From the NCBI RefSeq assembly GCF_050947875.1, contig NC_134572.1, positions 159,051,105 to 159,115,104 of the forward strand: 64,000 nt of DNA, written 5' to 3'. Shown here in pieces: positions 26,601 through 37,328 of the stretch. The position numbers and the translations under genes were made by a program. The notes beneath the pieces were generated by a model, which made no database searches, had not been told where the DNA came from, and worked only from the letters and a program-made list of their open reading frames with translations. The DNA is from Dermacentor variabilis (lineage: Eukaryota > Arthropoda > Arachnida > Ixodida > Ixodidae). Within the stretch, counting starts at the first letter, position 1, and each line of letters starts with the position of its first letter.

Positions 26601-29600
26601 TAAATTGCAGGAAAAAAAAAGAAGGGGCAATCAACCATTCCAGTATACTGGGGAGTGCCGAGCATTGTGAAAAATATCCCACTAAAACTTGCAATTGGTC
26701 CAGTGTGGATACCTGCCTGGAAATAGCACTGAAAAGGAAATGTTTACACACTACAGTAGGAATGCCTTTATGTAAGAAGTACACGTAACCGAAATTGACA
26801 GATTTGGCCGAGCTGGGTTGAACTAGTTATAAAACAGCTGATTGCTGAGTTGTCGGCTAGTTATTTCAACAGAAAAGACACAATCCAAAATTTTTGTTAG
26901 TACTTTTTTAATTTCACGTGATATTCTGTGACTTGCATGTTCTAAGACCTATGGTAAGCATGTGGCTTAAAGAAACTTGAACACGTCATTGCAGTATTAC
27001 CAGCGTCTGCATGTTCATCATCATTAACGTCTCCGTTTTTGTCGATTAGTATAATGCTTGCATTCTTCGAGTTTTCTGGGACCCTTGCAGTCGATAGTCA
27101 CCTCGTATAAAGAGCTGCCAGTTTTCCAAGCGTTATGTCTCCTCCATCTTTGATTAAATCGACTGTTATTCCATCTTCTCCTGCTGCGCTCTCTTGCTTG
27201 TTTCACGTCTTGTAAGGCCCTTCTCAGCTCATCGCAAGTTATAGGAGTTTCTGTATTCTGTTCTTTACTGTTTTGAATGGAGTTCTCCCGAGTCCTCTGG
27301 GCACTGTACGGGTCAGTACAGAATTCTTCCACTGCCTTTACTATACCTTCAAGATTGCTGATGGTATTACCCTGTTCATTTTTTAGTGCATACATCTTGG
27401 TTTGTCCTTTGCCAAGTTTCCTTCTCACTCATTTCAGGCTGTGTCCGTTTTTTACGGCTTCTTCAGTCTTTCTCATGTTATAGTAAAGACTATCACTTAT
27501 TTTCGCCTTGATCAGTTTTTACAGTTCCGCGAATTCTACCTTATATCTTGAATTCGACACTTTCATTCTTTGTTGTTTCTTTATTAGGTCCTTTGTTACT
27601 TGGGAGAGCTTGCCTACTGGTTTCCTTGGTGCCTTGCCTCCCACTTCAATTGCTGCCTCTGAAGCCAGCCCAGTTATGGTTTCATTCATTACCTCTATGT
27701 CAGCGTCTCTCTGTTCTAAGGCTGCATATTTGTTTGCAAGTACCAGCCTGAATTTGTCTGCTTTTACCCTTACTGCCTCTAGGTTGACCTGTTTCTTCTT
27801 GACCAATTTTGCTCTTTCTCTCTTCAAATTGAGGTGAATCCTAGCCCTTTCTAACCTATGGCCACAGCACTTTATTCTACCTATCACTTCTACATCCTGC
27901 ACTATGCTGGGATCGGCAGACAGTATGAAATCAATCTCACTTGTTTCACTATTACGGCTTTTCCAGGTTCACTTTTTATTGCTACGCTTCCTGAAAAAGG
28001 TGTTCATTATTCGAAGCTTATTCCTTTCTGTGAATTCTGCCAGCATCTGTCCTCTAGCGTTCCTAGAACCGATGCCATAGTTTCCAATTGCCTGTTCCCC
28101 AGCCTGCTTTTTCCCCATTTTTGCATTGAAGTTGTCGATTACTGCAGTATACCGAGTTTGCACTTTTCTCATGGCTAATTCATCTTCATAAAACCGATCT
28201 ACTTCATCATGATCGTGACTGGATGTTGGAGCATAGGCTTGTACTGCAACCCTCTCATTAATGCTGTAGAATTCATCAATGTTGCCTGCCATGACCTTAT
28301 GGATTGGGAATCCTACCCCGTATTGCTTCTTATCTGGGAGACCTCTATAGCAGAGGACATGGCCGTTATTCAGCAATGTATAAGCGTCACCAGTTCTAGT
28401 CTCACTAAGGCCGATGATATCCCAAACAATATGTGACAGTTCCTCAAAGAGTCCTACTAAGCTAGCCTCACTAGACAGAGTCCGGCTGTGAAAGGTTGAC
28501 AGGGTCATTTTCCATTGGCGGCCTGTCCAGACCCAGAGATGCTTAGCACCCTCTGCTGCGTTGACCGCCGCATTGGTCAGGTGCTCCGTAGCTGCTGGGG
28601 ACTGAGGCCCATGGGTTATTTGTAGGAATCATAAGGGAGGGGGTGGCCAAATACTGTACCAGAGAGGCCAATTCCGGTTCTGGTGAGGGAGTGTCTTTGT
28701 CTAAGCTTAGTGTGCCTTCCTAATTTGGTTGTCCCTGGATTAGTATAGTCCCACTCGCTCTCTGCATCTTTTGCCAGTGTCAGGCATCACTGCAAGCCTC
28801 TGGATGTCATATAACTGTAAAGGCAATGTGCTTCTCTGTGCATTAAGAAAATTGATGATAGTATAGGTTTCATATCACAGCAGCCAACATTGGCTGTAAT
28901 GCACCAAGCACTAATAAATGTCGTTTTAGTAATGCCTAATGCTTGGATTGCTATAAATATTTGTGGCCTTGCCATAGCTACCATACTATGCGGAGTCTGT
29001 AGTTTTTTTATGTGTTTGTGTCCACATGGCATTGCGTGAAAACTAGGGTATTACTAAGGCATGGTTAACATCTAGTCTTGGTACTTGAGAAACTGGGCAT
29101 ATGATTTCACTATTCCCAACCATTGCAGGTATTGTAATCGGTGAGGCAAACATCCTCTTCATGGCATAGATGGAATTTGTGGTAGTAACTACGGCTAATT
29201 TTTGTGCAGGTGCTCCTTCAACTATAGCCAAGCTGGATAAACGTCTCCTGAGTATTTGCCCACCCCACTGTTTCACACGGCTGCCACGGTCCTTGGCAGA
29301 CAGGTGCTTCTGGAAGGCGAGCGAGTGGAAGAACTGGCTGCTCTACTACTCTCTGCCAACAGTACTCGGAGTGCTGCCACTGCGGTTCTGGAGGCACATG
29401 TCAATGCTGGCCGAAGCCATTTTCACTCTGCTCAAGAGTGAAATTTCACCAACTGATCTTCAATGTGCAGGTAAATTGTTTACTTGCAGTTAGACTATCT
29501 TGCTTCTATTTTTAAGAGTATTTACCACTCAGCCTGTTATTACCATTCTCCTGCTGCCAGTGTTCCCTTGTCATAGTCGTTAGCTGGTCCTTCATCAAAC

Positions 29601-31923
29601 CTGCAGCCCCCAGCGACAGCTGTTAAGTGTTAAGGCAAAAAAATACTGCATGGCCATTTGGTCACAAGTCTGCTTCAGACCAAAGTTAGGGATGTCATTA
29701 TTAGAAATAGGTAAACGAAAATCGAAATTTTCGAGAGCATTGTTTAGGGTAATTTTATGATGTGAATGTTATTTTAGTATACACATTACATACTTACTGT
29801 ACACAAACTGAAAAGCCAAAGAGCAACAATGTGCACACCTTTGGTTAGAGCAGAGGCGCAGAGACTACTCTGTCCCCTACACAACCTTTTGCGCATCATT
29901 AAAGCATCACATAGTACGTGCCTTAGCCAATCAGTTCTGTGGGACCTTGCTAGGTGGTCATTTTCCATCTTAGCTAACCACTATACTTGCAGGCTGAAGT
30001 AATCAGCAAGCCCAAAGCGACACTGATTATGGCAAAGGCTTGGATTTGTCAATGAATTCAACCTTGTTCTGCAATATAGCCTTCTGATTCGCTCAGATAG
30101 CAGAGTGAAAGGCCCTAAAAGTGCCTGTCCCTGGATCGAGTCTTGTAAAACAAATGCATCCTCTAGTGCAAAGCTTTTCTCCTGACACTACTTTTCTTTC
30201 ATGACTTATACAGCATGCTATATACCACTGTGGCAGGTGCATTTGTGATCGTCCATTCACTCTGCATATTCCCCTCGATGTCCCTGTACCCAGCAGTGCA
30301 CCCAGTGAAAAAGTGCTCCCGCAGCCTCGTTTGCACGATTTTCTGGCAGCTGTGTTTTGTCTGGTATTTGAGGTCGCACAGATGTGGGAGCATTGTGCAC
30401 ACACTCTAACTTCTATAGGAGGGTAAACAAGAGTCAGAAAAGACTTATATCTGGTCCTGCACTACAATAGGTTGCATTTTATGTGCTCTGAACTGCATTT
30501 GTTTTGTTCCACTGCTGCACTTCTGAAGCTGTGCAACACCAACTATCCTAATTTTGTGCACTGCTGGTTTCTTCTGGTAGCCATAGCTTCTGAAATTTAT
30601 GAAGCCTTTAATTAGACTCTCTGAGTCATTACAATTTCACTCTCATTGACAACCATGGCAACATTGTTTTCTTTTCTGTTTTTTTTTTTTTTTTTTTGCT
30701 GTGAATGCTAAAACAAAATGCGATGCAGGAAGATAAAACACTCAATCTGTGCACATTTCATAGGTATGCTTGATTGTGGCGTGAAATACATTTCATGAAA
30801 AGGGACAGAGAAAGGACGATAGTGAAGCGGCCAACAGGGGTGGATGTTTTCTGAAGTTGAGTATTGGACTGCAGTTATCATGTGACTATTGTAGATACAT
30901 CCCCAGACACCATAATAGATGCTCAAGCTATGTCAGAGTGTATTTATTCTGTGTCCCCCATTATGTAAAGTTTTACTCTTGATACATGGGGATGCTCTAA
31001 TTTAAACCTTGTTAGAGACACACGTTAAGCGGATGAAAGTATTGGAGATGTGATAATTTACATGTGCATTGACAAGCTTACTCAAAGCTTTCTTTCAACA
31101 ATACTCTTACATGAAACAATTATTTTTTCTAGGTCACCTGCTTGAATCATTTGTGTGCAGAGCTGCAGACCTCTATGGGACTCGCTTCATGACTTTTAAT
31201 GTCCACCAGCTTCGCCATCTGACGTCAAGCGTGAAGCATCTGGGTCCCCTTTGGGCAAACTCAGCGTTTCCCTTCGAAACAGGGAATGGGAAGCTGACAA
31301 AGATGGTAAAGGCAGCAAAAGGAGCTCCGACACAAATACTGGAGAGAGTCACTCTGGAAGGAGAGCTGGAGCTTGCGCTGCATTTGCTTTCTCTTCCGCA
31401 TGATGTGGTGAGGTTTTGCGAAAGACTGCTTGGCAATGTTCCTGTTAAGAAAGTGACTCGAATTGATAATGTATGCTTATTTGGAGCACCAGTTACAGCT
31501 ATGTTGTCCGAGCGGGAACTGCAATCTGTGCAAAATTTCTTGGACACAACATCTGCTGTAATTGAGGAATATTCAAGAATGAGCTTTGAAGGCACAATTA
31601 TACACAGCCAGCAGTATAGAAAAGCAAAGAAAAGTGACTGTTCTGTCGTTGCAAGCCATGATGGGAAATTTTTTATAGTTTCCCATATATTGCATGTAAT
31701 TGACGGCATTTCTGGCGTGGTTCTCTTGCTTTGTCAGAAACTGGCAATTGGTGAAAATGCTGATGGTTTTCCTCCTCACATCAAAGAGTGTTTTTTGTCA
31801 CCTGTTGACACTTGTGTTGTTTTAAAGCCTGCTTCTGTTGCAATGCCGGCTTTGTTTATAGACTTTGAGGCTGAAAGCAAGCAGTATGTATGTGCATTGC
31901 CCAACATTGTAGAACGGGATTGA
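23618..31923 (+). CDS. CACTA/EnSpm-like (Transposase_21 type) DDE transposase, 4 exons, intact
   Basis: The predicted 834-residue transposase would cut and join the ends of the 37-kb element. Exons are 23618-24815, 26099-26353, 29210-29470 and 31133-31923 (2,505 nt). All three introns are GT-AG, and each splits a Gly codon after its first base. Residues 184-204 form a zinc ribbon (CNIC ... CQAC). A conserved block has NTDG (D286) followed by WPIQFTINELPP. D369 lies in SVDAPARA, and NGRFGCCWC follows. Exon 3 has LPRSLADRCFWKASEWKNWL. Exon 4 has FMTFNVHQLRHL and GPLWANSAFPFE with E620. The block order resembles plant Tnp2-type transposases followed by the DUF4218-like part, so D286, D369 and E620 are the best catalytic candidates (inference). 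The start was chosen at MEPPARKRK; ATG 23597 is an alternative. No stop or frameshift was found. ATG-rich duplicates inside introns were excluded by splice fit. Confidence 0.86.
24816..26098. other. Transposase intron 1, unassigned
   Basis: A 1.28-kb intron from GTATGG to TTGCAG. It is AT-rich, and I see no convincing element or gene. A frame starting at 26059 that appears to extend exon 2 upstream is intron read-through. Confidence 0.5.
27013..28760 (-). mobile_element. RTE-clade LINE, 5' part only, decayed, in transposase intron 2
   Basis: On the minus strand from about 28508, this encodes an RTE-type endonuclease: LSHIVWDIIGLSETR, LCYRGLPDKKQYGVGF, YAPTSSHDHDEV, VIDNFNAKMGKK, then NYGIGSRNARGQMLAEF. 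The section 27902-27519 gives the linker (HRLERARIHLNLKRERAKLV, KLSQVTKDLIKKQQRMKV). The section 27428-27024 gives the start of the reverse transcriptase region (MYALKNEQGNTISNLEGIV). The rest of the reverse transcriptase is missing. Frameshifts separate the three segments, and a GDFN-like active-site motif is altered to DNFN. The fragment is clearly dead. Confidence 0.78.
28761..29209. other. Transposase intron 2, 3' portion
   Basis: AT-rich intron sequence leading to the acceptor TTTTTGTGCAG before exon 3. Nothing else was recognised. Confidence 0.5.
29471..31132. other. Transposase intron 3, unassigned
   Basis: The intron runs from GTAAAT to TTTTTTCTAG. It contains a 17-base T run near 30681 and no recognisable element or gene. 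Confidence 0.5.
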
Positions 31924-32143
31924 ACTGAAGTACGAAAACAAAAGTCTCTGCGTCACTGTATTTATGGAAATCTAACTAGCACGTTTTTTCTGAGAAACTG
32001 CGTTCAAAAATAACCTGAACTTATATAAAACAAAAGCTGCGTATATGGCCACCAGCGTTTGTGGCATTGTGGAAAGCTCGGTATCTGCAAGAACGCTCGC
32101 TGCCGCATACTTTGACAAGTCAGATGCAGAGTTGCATATAATC

Positions 32144-32350
32144 TGAATTAACTTCTGGGGTGTTACGTGCCAAAACTATGATCTCATTATGAGGTGCGCT
32201 GTAGTGAGGGACTCTGAATTAATTTTTACCACTCGGGTATATTCAACGTGCCCCGAATATGCAGCACATGGGCGTGTTTGCAATCCACCCTATCAAAATG
32301 TGGCTGCTGCGACCTCGTGCTTAGCAGCACAGCACCACAGCCCTTGAAAG
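32144..32350 (-). mobile_element. Diverged tRNA-derived SINE, minus strand
   Basis: Read on the minus strand, it starts with a tRNA-like head (GCTGTGGTGCTGTGCTGCTAAGCACGAGGTCG). It ends in the motif family seen at 62100-62260: CGTTGAATATACCCGAGTGG in place of the usual transition, then GAGTCCCTCACTACAGCGC and CATAATGAGATCATAGTTTTG. It is the most diverged of the family copies here and lies just downstream of the transposase gene. Confidence 0.62.
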
Positions 32351-34018
32351 TCAGTATTCTCTCTAGAAGTGATTGCTTGAGATTACCACCCCTGTGTGCT
32401 TGGTATCTGTGGCCAATAAAGGCCAAACTTCAATGATAATGCATCACTTTCATTACGAAAGCTCATATATAAAAAAAAATTCCCTTTGGTGAAGGTAACT
32501 TCTACATGTCTCGTATTCTGATCCTGAACGTTTAGGGCATGCTATATTTTTCTATTATAAATCTGGCGAGTTGCATTCATACATAATTTTATTTTGTTAC
32601 TTTAATCTCGTGAAAATTGAATGGGTTAGAATCCCATAAGTACAGTGTCAGTATGGGTCTGCGTTTTCGAAGTTTATCTTGGAACAAATTCACATCTTTT
32701 GTTTATTCCACAATGAAGTTATAGTTGCTCATTCTGACATGCACTATTTATTTGACTGAATGAACATACTCTGATGGGAGCCATGGCGTACATAGCACCG
32801 ATGTCTTCCACTCACTTTTTTCTCTGCCTACACTGGCTGGCCTTGTTTGTTTAATTTAATCTTTTTTCTACATTCCATGGGTGTACCACTAAGTTGCCTT
32901 TCAATATGGTGATCTACTGTAGTAGTTGAGATGGTGACACGCATTACTCACTGCTTTCCAGGTCCACTTGCATAAACAGTAGGACATTCTTTAGTTCGGT
33001 GTGTGACGAAGGTGCTGGTGAAAGAGACTCGCAGGCTTTTGCAGAAAGACTATTACACAAGTGTACCCTCATAGTGTGACTAGTCTTCCCTCGTGTGAAG
33101 CTGAGAATATTGTCGTAAGTAGAGCTTGCTGGACGATATCAGTGAGCATTAGAGTTGGTACACATAGAGTGCCAAGGCAATGGATGTGTAGCTACGCGGC
33201 GTCATACAATCGTTGCAGACCACGTGTGTCATTGTATGACTTCTCATTCTAACGATGTCAAAGTGCCGTCAGTGGTCCTGAATAATCTTTGCTCAATCTC
33301 CAAATCTTTCCTTCAACAGTGAGGTGGCATGCACACAGCATGTTTCAAGTGCGTGCAAACAAGAGACTGCTGCTGCGACATCACCAGCCAGAAAACACTT
33401 TAGGTAGTCAAATTTGGCGGAACATATGTCAAATCAGTTGAGGTGAATAGTTGGGTCAAATTGTTCTCAGAAGCCTGTCCACTCATTGATGTCCCCTTGA
33501 ATGTGGACATATGTAGAGGTAGCAATCGAGGTCCTACGAATCTGGCTGTTGTCTCGTTTCTAGGCAATATGACTGCCTTGTGCGCTTGAAGTTTGTGATT
33601 GTATGCTTTGTGCTCATTTTATATAGATGATTTGGCAATGAAGCTTGGCAAGCACGCTGGTTCCTTCATTGCTGTGTTCTACTGTGGCTGTATACTGCTC
33701 TTTGAGCTGTTTGGTCGGAGTAAATTCCTCAAACTGGGCTTTACTCTGCGAAAGCAGAGACGAGCTTGCATTGCTGAATGTTTGGCAATGTCGATGTTAG
33801 GAGAATGAAGTAGGATTGGGCTTCCTGAATGATCCTATTAGTCTGCGCTCATCATGCAGATTGCTTGCCCTTAAATCAATCAATCTGGATAGTGTCGAAG
33901 CTAGCTGATGTCCTTGCACCTGTGCTGATCTTCACATCCATGATCATTTCATTCCTCATTGCCAGAGTAGAGTTGTAACCTTGCAGAAATTGAAGAATAG
34001 ACTGTGGCAGACTAAGCT
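32351..34018. other. Unassigned DNA in the 3' third of the transposon
   Basis: AT-rich DNA with only short frames. The section 33300-33600 has a higher GC content and may be an old retroelement, but I find no diagnostic motif. Confidence 0.35.
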
Positions 34019-34020
34019 TA

Positions 34021-36209
34021 CCGTATTTACTCAAATCTAAACGGCCCTTTATTGTAAAAAAAAACAAAGAAAACTTACCTCAAATGCAAGCAGAATTAAA
34101 AAAAGGCCCTTTTAATTGACAGAAAAGCATGATTTTTATTATATAAGTGTGCGTACCATAGGCACGTCCTAAGTTCACTTGTCATCCACAACATCGCTGT
34201 CCTCTTCTTTGCTCACTTCTTCCCAAAGGGCATCGTCCTCACTTCAGTCCAGCGTGTTAGAAATGCAGCATTTTCGGAATGCTCTGGTGATCATTTCAGC
34301 TGGAATTTCATCCCATGCCACTGCAAACCAGGGCATCTATTCTGCAATGATCACTTTGGTGATACCATTGTCTTCATGTGACGTAATGCTCAAACAGCCA
34401 ATCAGCTCATCCTATTTTTCTCAACCAGCCAATCAGTGTGCAATTGAGGGTGATACTACAGTTGAACCCACTTATAAAGATATCGGTTAGGACAACAAAA
34501 AGCTGCTACACTGTCAACTTTTGTATGTTTTGTATGGGGAAATAACCTGCTTTCTACAGTGGCCCCATGCCGCATTATCAGTTATAACGATGAATTCTGG
34601 CTGCTGAATGTCCGTGCTGAAAGGTAATGGAATCTGAAATCCTTGAAAAGAAAAAAAGTGAAATGCTAGCCGCTGCATGCTTGCCCGCCACTGCAACTGC
34701 CGCCGCGCGCTTCTCTCCATGACAGATTCACACCAGCCTCGCGCATCTCTCCCGTCGCCCTTCCACCCCTCCGAACAAGAATGGGCTGCGGCCATAGCTC
34801 TGTGCCTCGCCACTCTCCAAAACGCAAATGGACCACGCCAACTACACTGCCAGCACTGCTCCCAGATTGCTCGCTGGGCCATCTCTATGGCTCGGTCCTC
34901 ACTGTTGGTTCTTTATTCTATGTTCCTCATTCTGCCCAGTTCTGCTAATGGATTAAGTCACTCGTGCTTGTCTGTTTGTTTCATCGAAGCCATTCCTGGC
35001 CATGTTGTTTCTCAGCCTTGTATGAGTTGCTGCCGAAATGGAAGATGGCTGATCTGCCCGCTGATCATCAGCAATGCACTATGTTGCTGGCGAAAAGAAG
35101 GCACACTGCTATAGATTTGGAAACCAAATGCTTCTAACTGTTGAGGCGATCGTCACGAACGTGCATCGGATAGCGACAGTGACGGCCACGACAGCAGCGC
35201 TGACACTGTAGGGCAGGCTGCTTCAAATCGTCACCCAGTCTATCGTGGCGCTGTTCATCGAACTTTTCTCGTGAACGTGCGCAACAACATTCCTGGGGAA
35301 CTTTTATTTGGCCAGTAGTGTGTTGTGTCCGTCCATCAACAAAACAGCACAGCATTGCTCTTTTTCACTTCTTCCCATAACCTGCTGTCCTAAGCTTGAT
35401 CTCTTTCACTCTTCGTTTACTGTGTATATATGCCATGGGCATGTCGAAGAACACAGGTGTCTGGTCAGTGTTTGCAATCTGCTCCAGTTGATAGCTCTTT
35501 TGCCGCCATTTTTCGATGGCGTAGTACTGGAATGCCATGAGCTTTTCCTCAGAATTCGCTGGCTAGTTTCTGGCACACGAAAGCCAGTCGTCTGAGGCTG
35601 AAGCCGAAACATTTCATGAAACGCGTTACCCAGCCTTTGCTGCGCTTGAAATTGGTTTGTGTGATACCCCTAGCATTGGTGACCTCCCTTGCCTTTGCCT
35701 GTATAATCCCAATCATTATGTGCATTCCTGCTTCTCTCTGTTCCCTAATGAATACGCCGTATCTTCCACCTCATGGTGTTGACTCCTCTGTGGTCCGGTG
35801 AAACCCATGCGGGCTGCACTGCAGTTAGAAAGCTTGTTCCATTTCCGCCACCGTAGCATGTTCTTTTCGTCCATGCCGAACTCGTGCTGTACTTGGAGGT
35901 TGGAGGTTTTCTCCATGTGTAAAACGACCTTTTGCCATTAGCCTGTAGTGTAGTGGCACCACTTGGTCAGTGCCATCACAGTGGCTGGCACGAGGCTACA
36001 GCGCAACACTTGAAAAAAATTTGGACAACCTGCTCTGAACAATCGCTTCCAGAAAACACAATGGCGCACGCATATGCTGCTACAAGTCTGTGACTGTGAG
36101 GTGGCGATAGGTATGTGGCAGTTGCAGCTAAACCACAGACTCAAATCTAAGCCGACCCCTTGCTTCCGTACTTCATTTTCTTTTTAGAAGTATCGACCAG
36201 TAATTACGG
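34021..36209 (-). mobile_element. pogo/JRK-like transposon, decayed, minus strand
   Basis: The element is flanked by TA at 34019-34020 and 36210-36211. Inverted ends begin CCGTATTTACT on the left and CCGTAATTACT on the right. Minus-strand fragments give the N-terminal DNA-binding part around 35916-35716 (HEFGMDEKNMLRWRKWNKL, RMGFTGPQRSQHHEVEDTAY). They also give a DDE-domain fragment around 35612-35406 and a C-terminal acidic tail near 34180-34350. The order is typical of pogo-group transposases with a CENP-B-like N-terminus. Stops, frameshifts and an insertion (below) break it. Confidence 0.68.
34450..35120. repeat. Insertion inside the pogo-like element
   Basis: From about 34455 (CAGTTGAACCCACTTATAAAG) the sequence stops resembling the pogo transposase and turns into a GC-richer stretch (34680-34880) before the pogo-like frame resumes near 35130. 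The start resembles termini of small DNA elements with ATAA-rich ends. Boundaries are approximate. Confidence 0.35.
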
Positions 36210-36379
36210 TATTACAATTACACTGCACATAAGTTAGTACACTTGTTTTTCCTGTCCCATATATGTAGCACATTGTGTTGGAAACATGAACCAACTAGCC
36301 AATTTAAATATTTAACTTTTATGCTACCTGCATTTGTAGGTCTCAGTATCTGTACATGAGAATGTTAAATTTACATGTA

Positions 36380-37326
36380 TAGTGAAACCTTGTTAAACCG
36401 TATTTGGCCGGAGCCTGGAAAAAGTATGTATTAAACGGTAGTACTGCTAAACTGAAATAGTGTTAGGTTGCTCACTTACCTGTCAAAAACGGAAGTCAGA
36501 GAGAGTGCAATAAAAGGGCAAAAAACATGCAGTATTATCCATTTTGCACGACAAAAGTCTGTTATATTCGTTTGATGCCGCGGCAGCCTAGCAGCGACGA
36601 CAGCAGCATCAAACTCCTTTAAGCTCGGCAAACACTCGCATGAGGCTGACGTAATGCGCATCTTCTGCCACTGTCGGGCCTGAATCGCCCGTGCTGTCGT
36701 TTTCTGTGTCGTCCTCATCACTGTCGTTAGGGGACACTTCAGCAATAACAGAGGCAACGATGGTGAAAAGACAAACCTCAAAAAGTTTAACTTCGTAGCC
36801 AACGTCTTTTCGCGGTCCCAGCAGCACTGCCGAGCATCTTCTCCTTCGCATTCCAAATGCCACATACCATATTGAACGGTAGATCCTTCTCGCGTGCCAG
36901 CGCCAACTTTGTGCCACGTTCGGTAGCATAAACAAATTCCAATTTTTCATTTGTGCTGAGCACCTGGTTTTTGTCCAAACTTTGGCATGACGCAAGTCCT
37001 AGCTTGCACGATGCCACAACACTATCTGGCTCGGCACCGAAATAATGTTGATGTTAGTGTGGTTTCACCCTTCCAAGCGGCTTCTGCGTTCGTGCTTTGA
37101 GGCCGTTCTGATCTCAGGCTCATTCTGCCTGGCCGACCTACCGCCGTGATTGTGCTAGGAAAAGTGCAAACACTATGTGTTAACCAATATGTACGCAATA
37201 AACTGGAACGGTTTATGCGAATACAAAACAGATTATGTTGAATAGCCGCTGAGTTGGGGACTTCACTTTACTACGTTTAAAATGAAACTGCTGTTTAAGC
37301 AGGTACAGTTTAGCGATGTCTTACTG
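36380..37326 (-). mobile_element. Internally deleted Tigger-like element, minus strand
   Basis: The element is flanked by TA at 36378-36379 and 37327-37328. Inverted ends match at about 20 of 30 positions and include GTTAAAC/GCTAAAC. The minus-strand reading near 37010-36790 gives an N-terminal helix-turn-helix segment (LSTNEKLEFVYATERGTKLA, DLPFNMVCGIWNAKEKML). It jumps directly to a C-terminal acidic tail near 36750-36560 (NDSTGDSGPTVAEDAHYVSL, AAVVAARLPRHQTNITDF). The whole DDE region is missing, so it is non-autonomous. Confidence 0.72.
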
Positions 37327-37328
37327 TA

